NCBI GenBank assembly: GCA_024639205.1
Contig: JAHEIV010000255.1
Location: 1-5,005, forward strand
DNA length: 5,005 nt
Direction: 5' to 3'
Source of the DNA: Deltaproteobacteria bacterium
GTDB taxonomy: Bacteria; Desulfobacterota; Desulfobacteria; Desulfobacterales; SG8-13
A model generated the notes under the pieces. That model ran no database searches. It worked only from the letters and a program-made list of their open reading frames with translations, and had not been told where the DNA came from. The position numbers were made by a program, and so were the translations under genes. The number at the start of each line of letters is the position of its first letter. Position 1 is the stretch's first letter. Of this stretch, positions 1 through 5,005 are shown in pieces.

Positions 1-965
1 TCCTGGATCTTTTCGGTCAGCTCCGGGACAAAATCGAGGATATCGGCCACCACACCCACGTCGGCCACCTGGAAAATGGGGGCCTTGGGGTTTTTGTTCA
101 CCGCCACGATAAACGGGTTGCCCTTGATGCCGCCCATGTGCTGAAAGGATCCGCTGATGCCCAGCGCCAGATAAACTTTTGGTTTGACCGTTTGACCGGA
201 GGTCCCCACCTGCCGGGATTTTTCCAGCCACTTGGCATCCACGATCGGCCTGGAGCACGAAACGACCGAGCCGATGGCCTTGGCCAGTTCATCGGCAATT
301 TCAATGTTATCCTGGTCTTCGATACCACGCCCGACAGACACCAGCACGTCTTCCTTGGTGATATCCACATCGCCGACTTCCGCGGCCACCACCTCGATAA
401 ACTGTCGCCGGGCCGCCAGCTCGCCGATCTCCGATGACTTGTCCGCCACCTGCCCGCCGGCCGTGCGGCTTTCATCTGCCGGAAACGATCCCGGGCGACA
501 GGTGAGCACCGCCCCGGCGCCAATGTCGCAGTTGACGTGGGTGCTGACCATTCCGCTGAATTCCTGCCGCACCGCTTTCAGCCGGTCGCCCTCTACACCT
601 TCGATGTCCATCACGTCGGCCACATATGCGCTGTCCATCTTCACGGACAGCCCAGGCCCCAGATCCATTCCGAAGGTGTCGTGAGGCAGCAGCACAATCG
701 CATCTGCGGGCAGTGTGTCGACCAGCAGTTTACGGATGACCTCGGCATTCGGGTAGGCCAGGGCCTGGTGGTCGAACTTCCAAACGTGCTTGTAAGATGC
801 GGCCATCTGGTTGCACACCGTATCCAGATCCGCACCGGTACCGGTGACCAGGGCGGTCGCGCTTGCATCCGGTTGAATCTTTGCAGCCGCAGCGAGCAGC
901 TCCAGCGCCGTATCGTCCGGCACACCGTTTTTATGAGCAATATAGGCAAATAGCTGTCCGGCCAT
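1..965 (-). CDS. etfA: Electron transfer flavoprotein alpha subunit, partial at its C-terminal end
   Basis: EtfA is the FAD-carrying subunit of the soluble ETF heterodimer, which collects electrons from acyl-CoA dehydrogenases and hands them to a membrane oxidoreductase. I translated 321 residues from the ATG at 965-963; the frame runs off the left edge. The N-terminal alpha/beta domain (about 1-190) is followed by the FAD domain (about 205-321). The FAD domain shows VGRGI at 211-215, SCSRPIVDAKW at 236-246, QVGTSGQTVKPK at 252-263 and the family signature LALGISGSFQHMGGIKGN at 266-283, then VAVNKNP and FQVADVGVVAD. The last visible residues (FVPELTEKIQ) are where the family normally ends, so only a few residues should be missing. 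The start overlaps the etfB stop by one base (TAATG), which indicates translational coupling. The subunit identity is very secure. Whether this ETF can bifurcate electrons cannot be decided by eye; its partnership with a quinone-type oxidoreductase favours the ordinary beta-oxidation role. Confidence 0.97.
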   Translation of the reverse strand, partial: MAGQLFAYIAHKNGVPDDTALELLAAAAKIQPDASATALVTGTGADLDTVCNQMAASYKHVWKFDHQALAYPNAEVIRKLLVDTLPADAIVLLPHDTFGMDLGPGLSVKMDSAYVADVMDIEGVEGDRLKAVRQEFSGMVSTHVNCDIGAGAVLTCRPGSFPADESRTAGGQVADKSSEIGELAARRQFIEVVAAEVGDVDITKEDVLVSVGRGIEDQDNIEIADELAKAIGSVVSCSRPIVDAKWLEKSRQVGTSGQTVKPKVYLALGISGSFQHMGGIKGNPFIVAVNKNPKAPIFQVADVGVVADILDFVPELTEKIQ

Positions 966-1756
966 TATTTGATCCCTCCCTTGGCTTTCAACAGTTCAAT
1001 CAGTTTGTCGATGATCTCCTCGGTGCTGCCTTCCAGCATCTCGGCGCCTTCACCGAGCTCGGGAACGAAGTAATCGACCCGTTTGAGCCGGGCGCCGGCG
1101 GCACCGAGCGTATCGGCGGCAAGCCCGAGATCGGAAATGCCGTGAACCGGTATATCCACGGATGCCACCTTGCGGATGCCCCGAATCCCCACGTAGCGGG
1201 GTTCGTTGATCCCGGTCTGGATGGAAAGCACGCAGGGCAGCTCGATTTCGTTCATCTCCTGATTGCCGCCCTCGATCTCACGACCGACGAGAATTTTGCT
1301 GCCGTCGTTGAGCTCGATCCTGTTGACCACCGATGCATAGGGCCAGTCCAGCATGGCCGCCAGCATCCCGCCCACCTGACCGGCTCCGTCGTCAGCCAGT
1401 GCCCCGGTGAGCACCAGGTCGTAGTTGCCTTTTTCGATCTCGGCTTTCAGGATTGCGGCCACCGCCCGGCCGTCCGAGCCTTCGAATGCGTCGTCCATCA
1501 GGTGCACACCGCTATCGGCCCCCATGGCCATCTCCCTGCGCAGCACCTCTTCGGATTCTTCGTCTCCCACCGTCACCACGGTTACCGAGCCTCCCGCCTT
1601 GTCGCGGATCTGAATGGCCTCCTCGACCGCGTAATTGTCCCACTCGTTTACCGAGTAGACCAGATCATCGCGCTGGATGTCCGAGCCGTCACGGTTCAGC
1701 TCGATCTCGTTTTCGGCGGTGTCGGGCACCCGCTTGACGCACACTAAAATTTCCAT
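965..1756 (-). CDS. etfB: Electron transfer flavoprotein beta subunit
   Basis: EtfB pairs with EtfA and, in ordinary ETFs, holds AMP. The 263-residue length is normal for the family. The N-terminus MEILVCVKRVPDT is the typical EtfB opening. It is followed by VNEWDNYAVEEAIQIRD (36-52), MGADSGVHL (78-86), the nucleotide-loop segment GALADDGAGQVGGMLA (118-133), and EGGNQEMNEIELPCVLSIQTG (about 162-182), which resembles the ETF-beta signature. The region ends with NEPRYVGIRGIRKV (184-197). A clear Shine-Dalgarno GGAGGG (complement of 1764-1769) lies 7 bases before the ATG, which fixes the start. The gene is followed directly by etfA with a one-base overlap. It is preceded, after an 87-base gap, by the membrane Fe-S oxidoreductase on the same strand, so all three are likely one operon in the order oxidoreductase-etfB-etfA. 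No internal terminator is visible in the 87-base gap. Confidence 0.97.
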   Translation of the reverse strand: MEILVCVKRVPDTAENEIELNRDGSDIQRDDLVYSVNEWDNYAVEEAIQIRDKAGGSVTVVTVGDEESEEVLRREMAMGADSGVHLMDDAFEGSDGRAVAAILKAEIEKGNYDLVLTGALADDGAGQVGGMLAAMLDWPYASVVNRIELNDGSKILVGREIEGGNQEMNEIELPCVLSIQTGINEPRYVGIRGIRKVASVDIPVHGISDLGLAADTLGAAGARLKRVDYFVPELGEGAEMLEGSTEEIIDKLIELLKAKGGIK

Positions 1757-1843
1757 AACTGTTCCCTCCAGAATAAGTTATCCGTGTTGCAGGTAATTAT
1801 AACTTGTAATGGGCAATCCGCTGGATGTCATTTGACCCATTTA

Positions 1844-3940
1844 TTACTTTACCTCGTAAGGCGCCTGCTGCTGCAGCTGTCCGGCTACCAGTTCACACCA
1901 ATCGATGGCCTCCAGCTCTCCTTCCAGCCCGGCCACCTTGATGCCGTCTTCCAGGTTTACCAGGCAAAAAGGACAGGCGGTGACGATCACCCGGGCACCG
2001 GCCTCCTGGGCCATGCGGGCCCGGATCACCCCCATGCGCTGCTGCTCTTCCTCCGGTTCGTAAAAAAGCATCAGTCCGCCGCCGCCACAGCAAAAAGAGC
2101 GATCCCGGCTGCGCTGCATGTCGATGCGCTGCAGGCCAGAAATGGCATCCAGCACCTTGCGCGGCTGCTCGTAAAGCCCGTTGTGGCGTCCCAGGTAGCA
2201 GGGATCGTGATAGGTGTAGCGCCTGCTATCATCTTTCAGCGGTTTGAGCCGCAATCGCCCTGAATTCAGTGCCTGCAGCACCACCTGGCTGATGTGCTCC
2301 ACCGGCGGCAGCTCCTGGTAATCCTTGCACAGCGCGTTGTACGCATGCGGATCGGCCGTAACGATTCGGGAGACATCGCTTTCCAGGATAGCCTCCGTGT
2401 TGGTTTCCTTCAGGTCCTGGTAGAGCATCTCCTCTCCGAAACGCCGGGCCTCGTGACCGCTGTCTTTTTCCTTCGGGCCGAGAATGCCGAAATCCTCGCC
2501 GGCGGCGGCCAGCAAAACGGCCGTGGCCCGGGCGATTTCCTGCATCCGGTCGTCAAAGGAGGAAATGCTGTCCACAAAATAGAGCGTCTCCGCGGACTCT
2601 TTGCGGTCGAGTATTTTCACCGCGCAGCGGCTGCGAAACTCCTCGCCGGCAGCCCAGTCGGCCCGTTTTCTTTCCATTTTACCCCAGGGATTGCCTCTTT
2701 TTTCGAGCGCCTGCAAGGGCTTTTGCAACGATTGGGGGACATTGCCCTCATCCACCATGGCCCGGCGGACATCGACGATTTTGTCGATGTATTCGATCAG
2801 TACCGGACACTCTTCCTCGCAGGCCCCGCAGGTGGTGCACGACCAGATCTCGTCTTGCTCTAAGACCTTGCCCATCAGCTCTTGATTGTCCCCGACGGCC
2901 ACTCCCAGCAGCGGATACTTGCCGTAAATGTGATCGCGGCATTTGATGGAGATAAAGCGCGGTGAAAGCGGGCGGCCGGCGGCGTTGGCCGGACAATTGT
3001 CGGAACAGCGCCCGCAGTCTACGCAGGAATAAAAATCGAGTACGTGTTTCCAGGTGAAATCCTCGGCTACCTTCACACCGAAAGACGGCAGGTCGTCGAG
3101 CTTTTCGTCCGGCACTCCCCAGCGGACCGGCTTGACGGTGCCCTTGTCGAGCTTCATGAAAAATACGTTGAAAAGGGAGGTGATGACGTGAAAGTGCTTG
3201 CCCAGCGGCAGAAAACAAAGAAAAAAGAAAAAGATGGTCTCGTGCAGCAGGTAGGATCCCAGGTGCAACCCTTGCAGGGTTTGCAGGGAAACGGGCTGGA
3301 GCAGTCCGGTGGCGATCCAGGCGCCGGTGCCCGGCACAAAGGTTTCGGCGGCAAGTCCGCTGCGCAATCCGGCGGCAGCCGCCGATCCTTCAAACACCAT
3401 GTCGCAGGTCACCAGACCGGTGATCAAACACAGCACCAGCAGGGCTTCGGCTGTGTGCTCCTTGCCGTAACGTGGCGGCACGCTGTAGCGGGCCGGTTTA
3501 AAAATTCCGCGGCGAACCATCAGCACTATCGCTGCCACCAGCACAAAGCTGCCGGCGATGTCCTTGAGCGCCGAATAGATATGCCCCAGACCGCCGCCAA
3601 AACCCGGCAGCACGAATCCGTCGAAGATGCCGATAAACACCAGGGTAAGGGAGCGTACGGATAGAATCAAAAATCCGGAAAACAGCAGGATGTGCAAAAC
3701 CCCCGGCAGCAGGTAGCGCGGGTGCCGGTATTGTCCCAGCCAGAACTTGACGGTGCCGGCCACCCGCTCGGAGATTCTGCCGAAACGAGGATCCGCTGCG
3801 GCCTTGCGAAGCGGCTGCAGGCGCCGTAAGATGATGTAGCCAAAGACGGTAATCCCCACCAGCGGTATGGCGATAAACAGCCAGGCGCCGGGCAATCCGA
3901 AATAGAGGGCTTTTGCCGGTGAGATCAGCGCTGCGTCCAT
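1844..3940 (-). CDS. Membrane ETF:(mena)quinone oxidoreductase-type protein: NarI-like cytochrome b, two 4Fe-4S motifs, HdrB-like CCG domains
   Basis: This 698-residue fusion probably takes electrons from EtfAB and reduces menaquinone, the role shown for the EMO/EtfD type of enzyme (DUF224, heterodisulfide-reductase-related). Residues 1-265 are membrane-embedded, with hydrophobic segments near 17-37, 79-106, 127-143, 164-183 and 226-247. Histidines at 83, 226, 233 and 249 are candidate heme b ligands, as in NarI-like domains. Two ferredoxin motifs follow: CVDCGRCSDNCP (Cys 306, 309, 312, 316) and CTTCGACEEECP (Cys 368, 371, 374, 378). The C-terminal CCG domain is intact, with HDPC (C581), CCGGGG (C617, C618) and CPFC (C656, C659). 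The preceding CCG-like domain (about 453-545) keeps the fold motif SFDDR but has lost its cysteines (see findings). The ATG at 3940 is preceded by a modest GGGGG Shine-Dalgarno (complement of 3946-3950). Translation ends in tandem TAA stops. The direct etfBA neighbours support the ETF-linked role over a true heterodisulfide reductase. The quinone type and electron direction are inference. Confidence 0.92.
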   Translation of the reverse strand: MDAALISPAKALYFGLPGAWLFIAIPLVGITVFGYIILRRLQPLRKAAADPRFGRISERVAGTVKFWLGQYRHPRYLLPGVLHILLFSGFLILSVRSLTLVFIGIFDGFVLPGFGGGLGHIYSALKDIAGSFVLVAAIVLMVRRGIFKPARYSVPPRYGKEHTAEALLVLCLITGLVTCDMVFEGSAAAAGLRSGLAAETFVPGTGAWIATGLLQPVSLQTLQGLHLGSYLLHETIFFFFLCFLPLGKHFHVITSLFNVFFMKLDKGTVKPVRWGVPDEKLDDLPSFGVKVAEDFTWKHVLDFYSCVDCGRCSDNCPANAAGRPLSPRFISIKCRDHIYGKYPLLGVAVGDNQELMGKVLEQDEIWSCTTCGACEEECPVLIEYIDKIVDVRRAMVDEGNVPQSLQKPLQALEKRGNPWGKMERKRADWAAGEEFRSRCAVKILDRKESAETLYFVDSISSFDDRMQEIARATAVLLAAAGEDFGILGPKEKDSGHEARRFGEEMLYQDLKETNTEAILESDVSRIVTADPHAYNALCKDYQELPPVEHISQVVLQALNSGRLRLKPLKDDSRRYTYHDPCYLGRHNGLYEQPRKVLDAISGLQRIDMQRSRDRSFCCGGGGLMLFYEPEEEQQRMGVIRARMAQEAGARVIVTACPFCLVNLEDGIKVAGLEGELEAIDWCELVAGQLQQQAPYEVK

Positions 3941-3966
3941 TGAAACCCCCGTTTCTGCATTAGAAA

Positions 3967-3984
3967 TGAATGAACATTCATTCA
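3967..3984. promoter_or_regulatory. FadR/TetR-type operator (18-bp inverted repeat)
   Basis: TGAATGAACATTCATTCA consists of 8-base perfect inverted arms around a 2-base centre. The arm sequence and spacing, TGAATGA-N4-TCATTCA, match the published consensus of Bacillus subtilis FadR, a TetR-family repressor of fatty-acid degradation released by long-chain acyl-CoA. It sits 26 bases upstream of the oxidoreductase start codon and one base downstream of the proposed -10 box, so it would cover the transcription start of the minus-strand operon. That is a classical repressor position. No regulator gene is present in the window, so the identity of the binding protein is inferred from the motif and gene context. 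Confidence 0.75.
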
Positions 3985-3985
3985 G

Positions 3986-4014
3986 TATGTATCCTGCGGG
4001 ATCGACCCTGTCAA
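3986..4014 (-). promoter_or_regulatory. Likely sigma-70 promoter of the oxidoreductase-etfB-etfA operon
   Basis: On the minus strand a perfect -35 box TTGACA (complement of 4009-4014) is followed after 17 bases by TACATA (complement of 3986-3991), a weak -10. CATACT two bases further on is an alternative -10 with 19-base spacing. Transcription would start near 3979, inside the FadR-like operator, giving a leader of about 40 bases. The weak -10 is the main uncertainty. The perfect -35, good spacing and adjacency to the operator support the call. Confidence 0.55.
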
Positions 4015-4079
4015 GTCAAAAAATGTTTCTGCCGGCGGGCGGGACCGTGTCGAATCGATGCTATCGGCTGGCGTACCGA

Positions 4080-4095
4080 TTCATGCAAACATGAA
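4080..4095. repeat. Short inverted repeat, possible second operator in the divergent region
   Basis: TTCATGCAAACATGAA has 6-base perfect arms (TTCATG/CATGAA) around a 4-base centre. The symmetry extends on both sides, to CGATT and AAATCG, if one base is allowed to bulge. It lies between the minus-strand promoter and the AT-rich stretch upstream of the acyl-CoA synthetase, where a regulator of the plus-strand gene could bind. It does not match the FadR-like site at 3967-3984. It could be chance; no family is assigned. Confidence 0.3.
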
Positions 4096-4114
4096 ATCGA
4101 TTGATCATCAACAG

Positions 4115-4141
4115 TTGAAAAAAAATACATTCCATTATACA
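4115..4141 (+). promoter_or_regulatory. Weak candidate promoter for the acyl-CoA synthetase
   Basis: TTGAAA (4115-4120) is followed after 15 bases by TATACA (4136-4141), within a markedly AT-rich stretch with A-tracts (about 4115-4170) that contrasts with the GC-rich genes around it. The spacing is short and the -10 imperfect, so the exact boxes are uncertain. The AT-rich tract just before the plus-strand gene is nevertheless the most promoter-like sequence on this strand. It implies a leader of roughly 75 bases. Confidence 0.3.
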
Positions 4142-4211
4142 AAAAACCAAAGAAACACAACTCATATTGATTTGGAGAGGAGACCGTTGATGGCAACCTG
4201 ATTGCAACCGC

Positions 4212-4221
4212 AAGGAGGTGA
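4212..4221 (+). promoter_or_regulatory. Very strong Shine-Dalgarno for the GTG-started acyl-CoA synthetase
   Basis: AAGGAGGTGA is an uninterrupted 10-base complement to the usual 16S rRNA 3' end. The AAGGAGG core ends 5 bases before the GTG at 4224. It decides the start: an in-frame GTG at 4218 lies inside the ribosome site, an in-frame TGA at 4188 blocks any longer N-terminus, and no in-frame ATG precedes the conserved region. Confidence 0.85.
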
Positions 4222-4223
4222 CC

Positions 4224-5005
4224 GTGACCAGTGAAACTGCATACCAGGCCAAACCATGGTTGGCAAGCTATGAAAAGGGAATCCCGGCGACAATCGATTA
4301 CGAGAATGTTTGTCTGCCGGAATTTCTAACCCGTTCGGCGAACCAATTTGCAGACAAACCGGCCCTGAATTTTCAAGGCTACCAGATCACCTACCGCCAG
4401 CTAAAGGAAATGACCGATCGATTCGCCACGGCCCTGGCAGCCTTCGGTGTGAAAAAAGGCGACCGGGTAGCCATCTTGCTGCCGAATCTGATTCCCTGCG
4501 TGGCCGCGTACTACGCCATTTTGCAGATCGGCGGTATTGCCGTCATGAACAATCCGCTCTATTCCGATCGGGAACTCGAACACCAGTTCAACGACTCGGG
4601 CTCCCAGCTGCTCATCACCCTGGATCTTCTCGGCAACCGCATGATCGACCTGAGACCCAAAACCCGGATCCAGCAGATCATTTACACTTCCATCGGCGAC
4701 TACCTGCCGTTTCCGAAAAACCTTTTGTTTCCCCTGGTGGGCAAAAAAAAGAAGCTGGCTGCCGACGTCAAACCGGCCGAGCAGGTCTACCGCTGGAAGC
4801 AGGTTATCGCCGAGCACGCTCCGAATCCGCCACAGGTGGAACTGTCGTTTGAAGAGGCGGCCATGTATCAGTACACCGGGGGAACCACCGGTGTGTCCAA
4901 AGGCGTCATCCTGACCCACGCCAACTTGAGCAAAAACGTCCAACAGGTCCGCAGCTGGTTTCCGACCTTTCGGGAAGGGGCGGAAGTCATGCTGGGCGCG
5001 CTTCC
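4224..5005 (+). CDS. fadD: Long-chain fatty acid--CoA ligase (AMP-forming acyl-CoA synthetase), N-terminal part only
   Basis: The enzyme activates fatty acids with ATP and CoA through an acyl-adenylate, the entry step of beta-oxidation. 260 residues are visible, beginning (GTG)TSETAYQAKPWLASYEKGIP. The frame continues past the right edge; full-length relatives are about 550-570 residues, so roughly half is missing. ANL-superfamily marks appear in order: ALNFQGYQITYRQLKEMTDRFA (47-68), GVKKGDRVAILLPN (75-88), NNPLYSDRELEHQF (109-122), and the ATP/AMP-binding loop YTGGTTGVSKGVILTH (217-232) with the expected Thr/Gly-rich run and lysine. The KKKK stretch at 174-177 lies in the variable linker before that loop. 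No signal peptide is visible, so a cytoplasmic or membrane-associated enzyme is expected. It is transcribed divergently from the ETF/oxidoreductase operon, consistent with one fatty-acid degradation locus. Chain-length preference cannot be read from this half; a medium-chain or aromatic acyl substrate remains possible. Confidence 0.93.
   Translation, partial: MTSETAYQAKPWLASYEKGIPATIDYENVCLPEFLTRSANQFADKPALNFQGYQITYRQLKEMTDRFATALAAFGVKKGDRVAILLPNLIPCVAAYYAILQIGGIAVMNNPLYSDRELEHQFNDSGSQLLITLDLLGNRMIDLRPKTRIQQIIYTSIGDYLPFPKNLLFPLVGKKKKLAADVKPAEQVYRWKQVIAEHAPNPPQVELSFEEAAMYQYTGGTTGVSKGVILTHANLSKNVQQVRSWFPTFREGAEVMLGAL

Noticed and set aside
863..1747. Long open frame (294 codons) on the plus strand opposite etfB and the etfA start
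   Set aside because: It lies antisense to two securely identified ETF genes, has no recognisable family motif, and is explained by the codon bias of the GC-rich genes leaving the opposite strand free of stops.
1757..1843. Possible terminator or separate promoter between the oxidoreductase and etfB
   Set aside because: No stable GC-rich hairpin with a T-run is visible. The TATAAT-like sequence (complement of 1796-1801) lacks a credible -35 at proper spacing, so read-through in one operon is the simpler view.
1784..3664. Several plus-strand open frames of 150-206 codons opposite the oxidoreductase gene
   Set aside because: They mirror a well-supported 698-residue gene with intact Fe-S motifs, lack family motifs and good ribosome sites, and look like compositional shadows.
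4191..4206. Near-consensus sigma-54 promoter, TGGCAACCTGATTGCA, with GG and GC correctly spaced
   Set aside because: Its predicted start (about 4217) would fall inside the AAGGAGG ribosome site of the GTG-started gene and remove most of it from the transcript. No other start codon downstream fits the conserved N-terminus. It is probably coincidental.
4011..4252. Two 61-63-codon frames on the minus strand in the divergent intergenic region
   Set aside because: They run through the AT-rich promoter region and the ribosome site of the synthetase, show no family resemblance, and one overlaps the promoter of the minus-strand operon. They are unlikely to be genes.
4310..4852. Open frame of 180 codons on the plus strand overlapping the synthetase
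   Set aside because: It is out of frame with the continuous synthetase reading frame, which carries the conserved YTGGTTG..KG loop without interruption, so there is no frameshift and no second gene.

Overview
The window reads as part of a fatty-acid oxidation locus from an anaerobic, moderately GC-rich bacterium. A Desulfobacterota lineage of the Desulfosarcina/Desulfococcus/Syntrophus kind is the best guess. This rests on an electron transfer flavoprotein (ETF) coupled to a membrane Fe-S/heme oxidoreductase instead of the classical ETF-ubiquinone oxidoreductase, next to an acyl-CoA synthetase. The taxonomic guess is inference from gene content; no rRNA or marker gene is present.

Layout: positions 1-3940 hold three genes on the minus strand, read right to left. 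First is a 698-residue fused membrane cytochrome b / ferredoxin / CCG-domain oxidoreductase (3940-1844). Then comes etfB (1756-965), then etfA (965 to the left edge, missing only its last few residues). etfB and etfA are coupled by a TAATG stop/start overlap. Positions 3941-4223 are a divergent intergenic region. It carries a plausible sigma-70 promoter for the minus-strand operon and, immediately downstream of the -10 box, an 18-bp inverted repeat (TGAATGA-N4-TCATTCA). That repeat has the arms and spacing of the Bacillus FadR (TetR-family, acyl-CoA-responsive) operator. From 4224 to the right edge, on the plus strand, is the N-terminal 260 residues of a long-chain acyl-CoA synthetase. It has a GTG start and a very strong Shine-Dalgarno sequence.

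How it fits together (inference from families): the synthetase activates fatty acids to acyl-CoA. Acyl-CoA dehydrogenases, not in this window, pass electrons to EtfAB. The membrane oxidoreductase takes them from the ETF and delivers them to the menaquinone pool. The operator suggests the electron-transfer operon is repressed until acyl-CoA accumulates.

I see no mobile element, CRISPR array, tRNA or rRNA, and no clearly unknown system. The two points most worth a second look are the FadR-like operator/promoter arrangement and the loss of every expected cysteine from the first CCG domain of the oxidoreductase.
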